This document shows, in pieces, positions 13,240 through 63,001 of a DNA stretch of 64,000 bases (position 1 is the first letter of the stretch; every line of letters starts with the position of its first letter). Origin of the DNA: Campylorhamphus procurvoides (Eukaryota; Chordata; Aves; Passeriformes; Dendrocolaptidae); contig WBMV01007499.1 in assembly GCA_013396655.1 (NCBI GenBank), positions 423,353 through 487,352 of the forward strand. The letters run 5' to 3'. Under the pieces are notes generated by a model. It worked only from the letters and a program-made list of their open reading frames with translations, was not told the origin of the DNA and made no database searches. Both the position numbers and the translations under genes were made by a program.

Positions 13240-14010
13240 ATGTGCTGTCTAGTAGACTAACAGCATTTTCCCACTGTTCGTCATGCTCTAATTGCTGCCA
13301 CCAGGACCTCCAGGGCCCTTTCTGCAGAGCACTGTTGAACTTTGAGATTCCTGTTGGTAATTGGTCTGTTTCTCCAGCCTTTTGCTGTCTCTCTGATGTT
13401 CACTGAGGTTCTTAATGAACATGCCAAACAGTACTGGCCCCACTGTTAGCCCTAGGATACACCAGTAGTGACTGGCCTCCAGATGAATTTCATGTCACTG
13501 ATCAAAACCCTTTGGAAATGGTAGGTCAACTGTTTTTTATCCCAACACATTGTCCTCATGTTCTTCAGCTTGTCTGTGAGGATGGTATGGGAGATTGTAC
13601 CAAAGGCTTATTAAAGGTAAATCATATCAACTACTCTCTCCAGTTTTACCAAGCCTGTATTTTTAATTGGATTTTTATTGCAGAATGCAATCGCATTCAT
13701 CAGGCATGATGTCCTCTTCATAAATCTGTACTGAGTATTCCCAGTCCTCTTATGTTGGGAAGTGTTTTTTTCAGGTTCACTTAATCTGTCACCTTCCAGG
13801 GAACTGAGGGGAGGCTGCTTAGTGTACGGATCCTTCTTCTTGCCTATCTTAAATATAGGAGGGCCATTTACTTTCTCAAAGTCCTTAGGAACCTCTCTCC
13901 ATCACCATGATCTTTCAAAGGTCATTGAAACTGGTCTCATAAATACATTGGTCATTACTCAGCTCTTGTGCATGTGTTACTACAGTCCCATCTGTTTAAA
14001 TATTCCCTAA
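13240..14010 (-). mobile_element. CR1 LINE fragment, ORF2 reverse-transcriptase region
   Basis: The + strand reads as the reverse complement of CR1 ORF2. Recognisable blocks include CCAGGACCTCCAGGGCCCTTTCTGCAGAGC, CAAACAGTACTGGCCCCACTG (YIDD-downstream region), GTGACTGGCCTCCAG, CTTGTCTGTGAGGATGGTATGGGAGA and CCAAAGGCTTATTAAAGG. Stops and indels break every frame, so the copy is inactive. Ends are approximate. Confidence 0.82.
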
Positions 14011-16606
14011 CTTGATGCTCTTCTATGGAAGGTGAGTCTTTGTTGCATTAGACTTTCCCACCGGTCTTAGACACCTGGGATCTCTGAATCTGAGGATAGA
14101 AAAGACCTCTCCTAAATAACAAGTTACCTTTTTTCTTGTATTAGTAAAAATAACATGCAGGGTTTTTTTAATTGTAGCATTGTAACTGACTTAATGAATT
14201 GAATCTATCTTAAAACAGTGTATCTAGCTAAGAGTTGTTCATAATTATATTCTTCCATGAATTACTTTTGCTTCATGTGTGAGGACATCTGGAATCTTGC
14301 TACCCAAACTGGCTAATGTAAAGATACAAATTAATGTGAAGACACAAGCAGATTATGATTCTGAGATCTAAGCTTTGAATCCCAAATTATTGCTGGCAGA
14401 CAGTTTGTGTGTGTTGGTAGTAGCCACACATCTGGGGTTTCTTGTTAAGAGAAAGTACCAAGGGGAGTCTGCAAAAGACTGGTGTGAGGGGTCATACTTT
14501 TCAAATCAAGCTAGTGTTTAGAACTTGGTCCATCAGGCTTGAGGCAGCCAGGTAAACTGCTCATGTTGGATGTAGTGGCATTTGTCTTGCCTGAGATGAG
14601 TTTCTATTAGCTGCCATTCTATTTGTCTTTGGAACTTCTGTGGACTAGAATGAGGATACTTAATGTTAAAACCTTGGATATGCATCTGTCTATTAAGGTG
14701 CCTGATTCAATGGTGGGTAAGTGATCTGCAGTTCCCATTAACTTGTTAAGGAGTATAGTGTTTTAATACCTTATGAAACATAAGTGGGAACTTTGGTGCA
14801 TTGGTGTCATTTCACCTGACTTTACTGCCATGGCTTTGTTGGTGATGAAAGTGAGTTGCCTCCATGAGACTCCTTTTGTACGTGTAAAAGTATCATTGCG
14901 GAAAATGCTGTTCAGCTTTAATCATCTTAGTGATGATGGAAGCCAACATGTAAATATGGTTCACTAACTTTTATTGGGGTATTGTGGAGCTCTCCTCAGC
15001 ACAGAGACAAATCTCACAAATTACTTTTATATGGCCGACCAATACCTTGCTGCTTGTATGGCTCCCACTGTTGCATTATGGTGTGCTGGTAGTAACAATA
15101 ACAGAAAGATCATTGCAAACAAACAAAAGCATGTAGTGCTGATTTCTCCATTCTTTTCTACTTTATTAAAATACGTAGATATATCTGAAGTATTAAACAA
15201 GCCATAAGTCATTGTTGTGAGTTATGAGATCTGGTCATGTAAAATGTCAGAAAGAAAATATGCCTATTTGTGCTGCTGAGCAACCTTTACAGTGTTGTAG
15301 CCAAATTCTGTCTGAAGAGCAGAGTCCAGCTTATCACTATAGCAGTGGTTGCAGTTCTTTGCTTGCGTTGTTCCTGTATGGCAGAGTTCCAGAAGTGCAT
15401 TCAATAAATTTTGAACTCCCTCAAATAGATGTATATCTGCAGGGTATGTAATGGAAAAAGGCCTGTGCTTGAGCATTGTCTCAAATCATCTTGGGATAGC
15501 ATAAGAAGCATTAAAGTATACAAAAGTGCCATTTATGCCTTTTCCAATTGGACTGCCTGCTTTCTACACATCCTGTCTCCTGTTGTTCCATAGGAAATGA
15601 CAGGTTTACGCGTCTCTCCATGTCATACCCTGCACCTTTGCGTGCTTTTAGATTATTCTGTGTTAGTGTGTAACAGGGGAGGTTTTTAAAATCCTTTAGA
15701 TTTCTGTATATACAGTGCAAGCATGGGAGGCTGTTATCTAGAGACATAAATGTGTATCTGTGTTGTATTGGTGTGCAGTAAATGTGAATTTATGGTTACC
15801 TGTGGTCTGCATGATAACAAGAAGGCTGCAGCTTATGCAGTGCTTTCCACAGGCTGGAGTAATGAGGTAACTGCCAAGTACCAGAGATGTCCTGTGATAA
15901 ATGTATGTGGACTGCTGCATGTTACTGGGTTTCTACTAATAATTTCTACTTTCATCTCTAATGAAAACATACTTCTATCAGAATAAAAAGTGAACTGCTA
16001 TGTTTCTATGTTGTTGGGGGGGGATTGTTTTTTGTTTTTGTTTTTTTTTTTAAATCAAAGGCTGCCTTTTAGCACGTAAAAGTGCATGTAAGTAATGGAA
16101 AGAAAAGTTAAACTGCCTATAGCTCTTTATTCCTACAAATATCTCACCCCATATATTTTAGAAAAATATAAAATCAAAGACTATACAGGCTTTTACAACA
16201 AAAGGTGAAATTGCTAACCCAGGAAAACCATGATGCATTGTTTCGTTTTGCCTGTGAAGGACATATTGTCGAATAAATAGAATACAGTTTATCTTTTTAT
16301 GAATTGGCTGAAAAGGCTACAAGGTTATGCATATTGGAGTAATTTGCTTTTTGTTTCTTCATTTTATTAAAGTCAGAGAAGGATGCTTATGTAGATTTAT
16401 AAGGAAGAGTGATAACTGTTTGTCAATAGAAAGAAGGAGGGTTTTGAACGTGAGCTTGCTCCTGTCATACCCAGAGCATTAATGGGCACCAGCTGGGCTG
16501 TAGCTATAGCAGCTTCACCACTTCAGCCTTGCACAGCACGAGCTGCTGTGGCAATGCTGCAGAAGGGCCTCCTGTGCAGATTTAGGAAGAATACACTTCA
16601 GTTGTT

Positions 16607-16620
16607 GTTCCCTGGGCAAC
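16607..16620 (+). promoter_or_regulatory. X-box-like (RFX) motif candidate
   Basis: GTTCCCTGGGCAAC resembles the RFX X-box GTTNCCATGGNAAC at 12 of 14 positions, the two central bases differing. It sits in a moderately GC-rich stretch (about 16450-16740) of the upstream intron. Motif evidence only. Confidence 0.25.
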
Positions 16621-19600
16621 GGAATAACTGCAGCCAGCTGGCTTTGCACCACCTGAGCTGATCAAAGAGCAAACCCTGTCAGGCACTGATACTTCAGCTC
16701 CTCTAGCTTCAGTGTGAATGTCTGCAGGCAGTGATGTAGGCAGTATTGTCATTCAGGTTTCAAGGTTAAACACAGGGGAATGAAGTAGAATGACAGCAGA
16801 AAGTAAAATGAAAACATTGTTCCTGTAGATACTACAATCAGATGTGTATAGCTATTGATGATAGAGAATTACTTTTAAAATACTAAATTACTAGTGTATG
16901 TATAAAATGCCTCTTGCCATTATTCAAAAAGAGAATGGGAGACTAGCAGTAACTGGCTTGAATTTTGGTAGAAGGAAAAACAATGATTGAACACAAAGAT
17001 TTGTAAAATGGTGTTATGGAGGAATAAGCAGACCTAGATCTTGTCTGCTGTAAGCTTCTGACAGGTCAGGACTGCAGTGACATGGTGGGTTTTACTCAGC
17101 AAGTGGTGCTAGAAGAATGAAAGGTGAACTGTAAGGTTGGCCGATGTGGACATCTGTGGGATCAAGATGCACTGGAGTATGTTGGATAGGGGTGTGGGGA
17201 GGCCCAGTGGTAGTGCTTCTTGTATGTCCATTTACTCCATTCTTACACTTCTCTATATTATGGCAACACCAACTTAACAGTTTGCTTAAGAATGGGGTTA
17301 ATTCATTAAAATACCGTTTTGAACTTTTTTATCAAATAACAAAGATTGATACTGTTTTTAACCAGTCCTAAAATAAGTTTCTCCTTTATTTTTTTTCTAA
17401 TGTGTCCATTTACTGTCTGCAAATGATAATAGCTTCACTTTTGGAGAAGTGACTCCAGTGAGTGAAGCGTTGGTAGGCAGAACATGGATAAGCAATAGTA
17501 CTGACTTTTAGCAAGTTCTGAGTGTGTGTCAATCCACAGCTGAAAGAGGAAGGCAAACAGAGTTGGTGTGCTTCTGCATGTATTCAGACCTCTAGTTTGC
17601 TGAAACTGTGTGGTATTGGTTAGTATCCACAGTTCTTTTGAGGGTTGGGGTTTTATATACCATATATTCTTTTAGGATTTTTCATATTTCATACTTGTTT
17701 TAGTAATACTTGAAGAAAGTGTCTTCAAAGCAGAGGTGGGCTTTTTTGCCTTTTGGGCTTTTTTCTGGGCTTTTTTGTTGATTTTTTTTTGTTGTTAAAA
17801 CTCAAAACACTAAACATTTAAGTAGAATAGCTTCTTTCTCTACCTTCCTTACAAAAAACATGCTTGAGGAGGGAGCATTTCAATAAACCAGGAGAAAATG
17901 AAAATTGCCTGGTTGTTTTCATTTGGAAAATCACAGTTCCAAACTAATAAGTATGACATTTTCTTCTTCTTAATAATAATATGAAAAAAAGACGTCTGAG
18001 AACGCTTACTCTCTATGATGACAAACTAGACTGTCTTGTTCATCTATTCTGATTTATTGCATCAGTTGTCCAGATATCAATTGACTTCTTAGAATGTTTA
18101 CTTACCATGTTGCATGATAAGTCCTTTTCAGAGCTGTTTTTAGAGAAGATAAATTAAGTCTGTATGAAAAAATTTTTGACACCTGATGTTCAGTTGTATT
18201 CTTTGTAGCTTTGTAGTCTGTGGCATTTTCTGAAGGAATCTTTATAGCAATTCTCAATTGCCTAAAATTTTAAATTCTTCTCTCTAAATCTGGAAACATG
18301 ACAGAGCTCCCTTATTTTATTATATAAGTCTTCAACTGTAGAAATTACTTATACCAAGTCAAGGGTTGTGTGAAGTGCACAGACCATCTCTTCTGGCTTA
18401 AGAAAACCTACAAATTCATAAAAAATTGTAATTTTCCCCAATGGCAAGAATGATTTTTTTTTTTTGGAACTCACTGAAGCTGGAATCAGCAGTCTGTGTT
18501 TTATACGCGTTTTTTTTCATTTTGCATCTAGTCTTGAAATGATTGTATAGGCGTGTTGGAATGTCTGCTGGCCTGTGCATTCCAGCAGCAGTGCAGCGCA
18601 TTGATTGATAGGTTGTGTGCAATGTAACTCTATAAAGGAGTAACCAGTACTTGTAGTTAAAGTTGCAAGTGTGGTTTTTTGGTTTTGTTTTTTTTTTTTT
18701 TTTGGAACTCCCAGTAGTAACTTTGTTATGTTTACCTTTCAGGCAGATATCTTTTTCCCAGGCTGTTACTTTTAGTTTGAGCAATTTTCCAAGGGGGGGA
18801 ACAGTGTTTGGAGGAAGACCAACAGGATGTTCCACTGGTTTACAGCTTTTACTTTTTTTTCCTGTATTGGAACCAGCTGGTAGTGGAAAGCTGAAAATTG
18901 TCATGGAAATAGCCCTCATTGAGAAGTCCTTTTGAGTGCTGAAGTGAAAATTGGTATTGATTTGACCAAGTTGTGACCCTTTGCAAATTGTACACTCTAC
19001 ATGCAGAGGGTTTTATCACTTGCTCGACTTGTAAAGTAGGCATCTAAAGAGAGCTTCATGGTCTGTAGCCATGATTATCTCTCTTAAGCTTTGGCTGAAC
19101 TCACTAAAGTTGGTTTTCTATAGTTGATTACTGTACCCTTATTGCTACCAGCACGATATGTAATTGGTTCCTATTTCAATACTTTCAAAGTGTGGAATTA
19201 CTTTATTCTTTAAATTCTGTTTTGCTTGTTTGTTAGCCTGGTTCATTTCAACAGAGATAGGTAGATGGTATCTTCTGCCCAGGAGATAGTATTGATGGAT
19301 TTGTGGAAACGGTGCTTAACAGGGGATTGTTGCCATTGGAACAGTACATGTAGCTCCATTCTTAGCTATACCTAGAAAAAGGTATACTGAAGTTGCATGA
19401 TCAGTTAGATAAGAGATTTCCTCTGGAATGAGGAGGGACAAATGTGACAAATGTGTCAGCAGTTCATTGTCTCATTCTTGGATTATTTTATGTGAACAAT
19501 GCTTGAGAAATACCATGGGACACTATCTGCAAATGTTTGACTAATTCTCTTTGAAAATTCAGTAGTACTTAGTTTAACCCAATAACATTTTCCAGATACA

Positions 19601-21040
19601 CTCAGTGATAAGACTGCAGCAGAATCTAGCTTAACCTTATCTTTTCTCTTTTGCATGGGTGCTGTGGCATAATTAAAAATTCTGGTTTCAATATGAAGTG
19701 GGGATACAAAAATGGTTTCCAACAATGTAAATAGTTCTAAGGGAGGCATAGTAGCATGATGTAGAGACACTGTTTATCTTTTTTTCTTTCTTTTACAGAA
19801 TAACTGGCATTGTCACTTAACTATTACTTTCATATTGGTCTCAACATTTTTAAGAAATAATATGAGAGCTGATAGATAAAAACCTTGTCATTTTGTATGC
19901 ATATGTGCAGTAGTGTGATATGAATATAGTAAAGTACAAGGAAACCTGGATTTTCTTTTTGCCTGTAGGCATTCTAGATAAGAAGTGGCACTACAGAGGT
20001 GGTAGCAAAATTAACTAGTAACATTGGATCTTCAAATTTTAATGTGATCACTTGGGAAATAAGGCTATATGGGAAATGCCACAAATACTGCATACTGTTA
20101 GTGAGCTTGTCATATAGCCACGAGAAGTTTGTTGTGAGACTTTGATTTCAATGTAGTGAGAGTTACTGTTCGTGTCTTTGACTGCAAACCTACAGGAACA
20201 CACTTTTTAATTGATAAAGAGAAATTGTGAACTAGAAAAAACTACTTCATCTGTCATAGGAGTGACATTTTCACTCAGCGCTTACATTTGCCCTCTCTTA
20301 CAAGGGAGAAAATGGTATCTTTTTACAAGTTCCTTGTATAAGGGAAATTAAACCTTCCTTAAGGCCAGCCATATCTCAAATTACTTCTATGGGTGGCTGT
20401 GGCAATTCCATTTCTGTTTCACACATCTGGGAATTAATAAAGTGTCAGAGCTGTAGATAAGTATATAAAAAAGTCAGAGGATAAATTAGTAGTGCTATCA
20501 ATGAAGTCTTTGTTCTACAGATTTCTGCCATGTATCTAATTCCAGAATTTGTGCTAAGTTTTAAAATTACAGTCGGGATATTTGCGATGCGCATACAGTT
20601 GTTCAAGATGGATGGTCATTCAACATTCAACCAGGAAAGTGGTCTGTCACTTTCCTTAAGCATCATCAAACTCTGCTAAAACCAGACAATTATGTTTGTC
20701 TGTCAATGTCTTGTATATGTTGGCTTTTAATGTTATCACTTCCTGATGCGCAATTAATTTTATCCTTCACCACTAGTCCCAGTGAAGTGAAACAGGCATG
20801 CAGTGGTACAAAATTCTGCATGTGAAATTCTGCGTTGACCTGTGCTTCCATTTTCACTGAAGTGCTACAGGAGCCTTGGTCACATCAACTTTCAGATTTC
20901 TGTAGATACATATACGTAGACTTATGCATGTACATTGGCCTCCCTCAGTCTTCAGAACAGTGCTTGTTTAGTTGTTTTAGGGTTTTCAGTCTGGAAATCT
21001 GATTGCACAAGAAGCTAATGTTCCAGTTTTAAGAAGTTAA

Positions 21041-22387
21041 AATGTCATTTCAAGGGTGTCTTAAGATTGTGGGGCTGTGTTAAGAGGAAAGATGGCTGAA
21101 GAAGATGTTTCTACCCACCTAAAACCTTTGTTTCACAAAGGTATAATACTTAGCATTTCAATCTTTTTATGGAATATAAATTAAGTTGCGCACTTCAGTC
21201 TTTGTACTTCAGTCTTTGCTTGACTGATTTGGCATAAGTGCCAGTAATTTATTCTTTGTTAAGGATAAGAATTCATTATATTATATGGTGCCTGTGTAAC
21301 TAATCTGTTGCTCAAGACAAGATAAGGAGAGCTGCAGTACTGCAGAGGTTATTACAGGGGCTTGTTTCCATTTCCTTTCTGTTATTCAAAAGAAAGTTAA
21401 ATTTGTCCATTGTGTATTTGCAACTGCATTGTTTTATGGCTGTGTGTATATGGCATGTTCCCACCGCTTCCTAAATAGATACAGGGCAGAGAAATGTTAA
21501 TACACTCACTCTGTGTTTTGCCAAGTACCATGTTGTGTGACATAATTTTGGGACTAGCTGACCATTTACCAGCAGGAAAAGCAGAAGCTGTGAGAATGTG
21601 GTCTGCTGTAATTTGTCAGAAAAAGTATGGAGTAGGAGGTCATTGTGCAAGTTTCAAGGGTGGTTTCATAATTATAAGGGTGTTAAGAAGAAATATGTGG
21701 AATAATGCAGTGGATTTTTTGTAAATGAAATTACAGGTCTGAATTGAAACTGAACAAGGATAATGCAACGTCAATGCCAGGTATTGCTGTAAATGCCATA
21801 CCTGGGATGGAAAGGGCCTCTTCAGTTTCTGTATTTAGACACCTGCTGCGTATAAGGTATCCATCATAATCTCACACTTAGATATATTCTAGTAAGAGTA
21901 ATTTAAAATTATATCAAAAGGGAAAAATATTTAGAGTCAGTTTCAAGTCTTTTAAAAATCTGACTGCATAAAAATTTCTATTCGTTATCCATCTCATAAA
22001 AAAAACCCCAAAACCAAACAAAACCCCACAAAACCCAACAAAACCCCCCAAAACCCCAACAGTTTAGAAGTGATGGCTAATTCTTGATTTCTTGATTTTC
22101 AGTTATGTCATGCATTGTACTATTAAGTATTAAGGATCTGTTTCTAGCCACTGCTTAGTAGTTGGAGGCTTGTAGGTTAAATTTCAACTAAAAACAAAAA
22201 GGGTAAATGGAAGGTAGTATTTATTAGGTGGTTCTTGGAGAAGATAGGACCTATCAGAGTACTTAAAAGTGTGTTCTCTAGGCTATTTTGTCCTAACATT
22301 TCAGTTTCCTGAATAGTAAATTTCTTCATGACATTTTAAGGCAGTCTTAAGACTTATGGTGCTGTGAGGAAAGATGGCTTGAGGAAC
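21041..22387. repeat. Diverged duplication, upstream copy (arm A)
   Basis: 21107-22319 aligns by eye with 24617-25187 at an estimated 75-85% identity. Shared blocks include AAAGGTATAATACTTAGCATTT, TTTTTATGGAATATAAAT, GTTAAGGATAAGAATTCATTATATTA, AAAGAAAGTTAAATTTGTCCATTGTGTATTTGCAA and GATAGGAC-TATCAG. Arm A carries about 640 extra bases (roughly 21500-22140). In addition 21041-21104 resembles 22328-22387 (GTCTTAAGA...GAGGAAAGATGGCT). Confidence 0.8.
21997..22060. repeat. A/C-rich low-complexity tract with G-quadruplex potential on - strand
   Basis: A-runs alternate with C-runs: C4 at 22006-22009, C4 at 22024-22027, C3 at 22034-22036, C6 at 22044-22049 and C4 at 22054-22057. On the - strand this gives four G-runs of three or more with loops of 4, 7 and 6 bases, the usual G-quadruplex rule. 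Confidence 0.8.
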
Positions 22388-24232
22388 GTGTAGTTTGTTT
22401 GCTTTTGTGTTTCTCTGCATAGGTCTTAATGGTAGTGGAAAAGCTAATGCTCTATACGCGTCGTGCAGACCTTTTGGCAATTATAATCTACCATGAACTT
22501 CTCTGCAGTGTCCGTTAATGTTCTGTCACATATTGAGGTGAAACATTTGGCAAATCTCACCTTCTTTAACTATATTGCGCTTTGAGTTTAGGTTATTTAT
22601 TACTTGTATGGCTTACACAGCATGGATTTGCCCTTTGCTAAGGAAAAGTAGCCATCTGCTGCTGCTCCCTCCTCTTCCTCAGTGGCACATGGATTTAGAG
22701 TAAATGATGTGCCAGAAATTATTTGAAAATAGCTGCTTAGTTACCATGCTCAGTTATAAAGGTTCAATTAAGTGTTAGTAAATAAGGGATTATCCGTCAT
22801 CTTTAGATGCATGGTCTCTCGATGCTGTATTCAACTTGTATATCCAAATTACTGTAGAATAGTTGTGTGCATCATACATATATTTTATATTCAGTTTGAT
22901 CTATCAAATACCTGGTGCTTGTGTGTTTTGAATTCATATGAAGTCCTCCCCCTCCTCTGTTTCCTTCTCACAAGTTTGACCTATCTTTTTTTTATTCTTT
23001 ATTTCATATGCCTGCTTTTTAAACATATCTACATTCTTGCATTTGGGACTATTTGCTATGTATCAATTGCCTTTTGTACTATTCTGTGTTGTTTGGGTGC
23101 GTTTTTTCCACATAAAATACCCCAATGAGTGACCTTTATAATAGACACATTTTCCCTGTTGTAGTGCCATTTTATGCTAGGAAGACCTTTTCAGTCACCT
23201 TCCTTCCTCTTGAAAACACTCTCATTAAAATTGTTCCTGTTTTCCTTTCCACTGATGGAAATTGGTCACATTTGCTCATGGCTCTGTAATCAGACATTCT
23301 TGACTTGAATGTCTTTGATGTAGAACTCTGAGAAAGAGGCATGTGAAATGACCTCAGAACAGAAAACATGTTTTTGTTGCTACTTACCCTCTGGACTTCT
23401 CGTTTAACACATTCTCTAGCAGGCAGTGGCTCACCCTGCTTTTACCTAGTGTAGCTGTGGCTGGTTTCTTTGTCCCTGCTGTAGAGGATCATCCCGACCT
23501 GTTTGCCTTAGGTGAACGCCGGACCCGTGGCTGGAACAGCAGGAACATATGCAGTGCTGCTGTGGTCTCCTCCCATTCTGCACTGCTACAAAGTGCTGTC
23601 TAGGGTGATGGGCAATGCCATATGTGCGTAGACCATATGGTATATTCTCCGCAATCTATTGTCTCCTTGTTCTTTATAAATTGTAATATTTTTTTATCTG
23701 CATGTAAGTTCAGTTTGTGTTTTGGAGCTGTTTTTATTGGCTAAGATTAGGGGCATGTATTTCCATGGAAAACCTAATTTTGCAATAAACAGTTACTGCT
23801 GGTAAAGGATGAGATAATGCTCTGAACTGAAGATAGCCCTTGAAAGGAAAATGTTTAAATGATCTCTACATCCTTACTGTTACGGAATTGTGCAATATAG
23901 CTTGTGGGTCATTTTCATTAACAGCAGTATGGGGAATGAAGCTTGAAAAACTGCCTCCCAAAGAGTTTTCATGAGCACTTAATTTTGCCTTTATTCAGGG
24001 TGAAGCACAATAAATGTGTGCTAATTATGAGTTTTGCAGCAACTTGACTACTAACTTGAGGTCTGCGTCTGTAGCCACGTTCTATGTTCATTGAATTCAT
24101 CTTGGTATAATATTTTTAAATATTTTAAACAGCAGATGTGCATTGCTTATAGATTTGTGTAAATGTTGATGCAGTGTATACAAAATACGTCTCCCATACA
24201 ATGATCTGTTGACATTACTCTCTGTTGCTTAG

Positions 24233-61420
<37,188 letters not shown>

Positions 61421-62207
61421 TTCGTTTGGATTATGGTGGAGTTGTTATCTTGAGGTACACAGCTGGTAGGTATTGTTTGGGGGTTTTTTTTCAGGATCTA
61501 TTTTTATTAAGTATGGATGTTAAAATTTTGTTAAGAGTATCGGTACTAATATAGACACTTTCAGTTTGTTTTTTGTATTTGCCTTAGGGAAACTGATGCA
61601 TTTTCTGAAGGCTCTGCTACCTAGATGATTTTTTTTGAGGGGTTAATCATTTTGTGTACTATAAAGTTTCTGGAGATACTGGGTACTTTTCATAGTATTG
61701 CTTTATTACATCAGCTTATGCAAATATAATGAATTACAGAAATGTTATCATGCTGATACAAGACTGGGACAATGTGGGGACAAGACTGGGACAATGTGGG
61801 GTGCATGTAGCAGAAGTGATCTACTTGTTTACAAGAATGGTATATTTCTTATATAAGCAGCCTTCTGCTCTTAGCTAGGGCTACATTCTGCGGATGGTTC
61901 TGGCCACAAATACAGTTAAGAATGGACTTAAAAGACTTCCTTAACACAGTCTAATATTTTAAACACTTTTTGTCCCATTTTTGCATGTCCTCAGAAGAAG
62001 TGTTTTTTGTGAAAGTGAAACCTTTCAGAATATATTTTTCATTTAAGCCTTATGGTAGTATCAGCAAAGTACCATCCTGTAATTTGTGAGCTAAATGCAA
62101 TTCTCAGTTATGCGTTGTTACTGGAAACAATATTAGTCTTTACCAAAATCTCTGAGATACTCATGTAATCTGTTAACCCATATTTATAGATTTAGTTTTT
62201 TAAAGTG
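61421..62207 (+). other. EIPR1 3' UTR / 3' flank
   Basis: No AATAAA or ATTAAA was noticed between the stop and the LTR. A variant TATAAA occurs at about 61660 (ACTATAAAGTTTC). A perfect 22-base tandem pair lies at 61758-61801. The transcript end cannot be fixed from sequence. Confidence 0.5.
61758..61801. repeat. 22-bp perfect tandem pair
   Basis: The unit ACAAGACTGGGACAATGTGG plus GG occurs twice head to tail (61758-61779 and 61780-61801). Confidence 0.97.
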
Positions 62208-62785
62208 TGTGGAGGTTTGGGTTGGCTCCCTGCCAAGCCAAACTGCCAGCCACACAGATTCCCCACACACACACTCCCAAGAGAGAAGGAAAAAAAGTAT
62301 CCAAAAAGACAATTGTAGTTTAAGTATATATATATATTCACATATATTACAATTATATACAATCAATCACTATGAATCTACAGAACAAATCCCAGAACAA
62401 CCCCAAAAGGGAAAAGGGGGAAATGGGACAAAAATGGGTAAAACCAAACAAAACAAATACACACACTCGTAAACTCAGGGAAAAGCTCAATAAGTAACTA
62501 ATACAATAAAATCTCACCAAACTCCCCTTAAGAGAAAGCAGGTCCTTCCCCTCCGTACGGCTGGGACAGCAGCTTCTCCGATAGGCCTCAGCTCCCAGAG
62601 ATAAGAGCTGAGCTGACGCAGAGAACTGATGTCCTCCAACCACACGAAAGGGAAAGAGAGAGAGAGAGGGAGGAAACTCCCCATCTTATATACCCCGATT
62701 ACATGAAGGAATGGTGTGGAATACTTCCTTAGTTATAACCTGTTTACTAGGGAACTCCTAAACCAAAACCAAGAAAACTAAACCA
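62208..62785 (-). repeat. 3' LTR of the endogenous retrovirus
   Basis: About 578 bases. On the - strand it begins TGGTTTAG directly after the purine-rich tract, has TATATAAG (about 62685-62692), a (CT)n stretch, and ends CCTCCACA, giving TG...CA ends. The + strand contains AATAAA at 62505-62510, which is antisense to the LTR but in sense with EIPR1. The partner LTR and the target duplication are outside the window. Confidence 0.8.
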
Positions 62786-62803
62786 CCTCATTCTCCACCC
62801 CTT
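62786..62803 (-). other. Polypurine tract candidate
   Basis: On the - strand AAGGGGTGGAGAATGAGG, purine except for two T, directly abuts the LTR start. In retroviruses this primes plus-strand DNA synthesis. Its position supports the 62785 LTR border. Confidence 0.65.
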
Positions 62804-63001
62804 ATTCCATACCATTCCTTTACGTAACGTCTATATCCCATGCTATATAGTCCTTGTTCTTTTAAGACTGTAGACTTGTAGTTGGGAATCAGCATCAGCT
62901 TAATTCGGATCTTTGGTCTTTCTTGGTCACATCCACAGTTCTATTTCTTTCGGACTGAATCACAGGTCTGGGTCATCACTGGATACCAGCATTAGCTTTG
63001 G

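Larger units (their letters stand above)
1..24232 (+). other. Upstream EIPR1 intron (at least 24.2 kb)
   Basis: No exon encoding the missing first ~87 EIPR1 residues was recognised by eye, and no other coding sequence was supported. Short open frames here lack homology, splice context and codon bias. Contents that can be named are listed separately: a probable LTR, the duplicated block with the N, a non-LTR retrotransposon piece, two CR1 fragments, a solo LTR, a CTCF-like motif, an A/C-rich tract and half of the diverged duplication. Bases 1-2110, 6307-8480, 8770-10400, 10450-11830, 12210-13230 and 14010-21040 otherwise show only AT-rich unique-looking sequence with short homopolymers. Confidence 0.75.

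Noticed and set aside
18416..18919. 167-codon - strand frame as a gene
   Set aside because: Contains a poly-Lys run from a homopolymer A tract (complement of the T-run near 18690), with no recognisable domain and no conserved splice sites.
22772..23128. 118-codon Leu/Ile/Phe/Cys-rich frame as a membrane protein
   Set aside because: Hydrophobic composition is expected from T-rich intronic DNA; there is no start context or family match.
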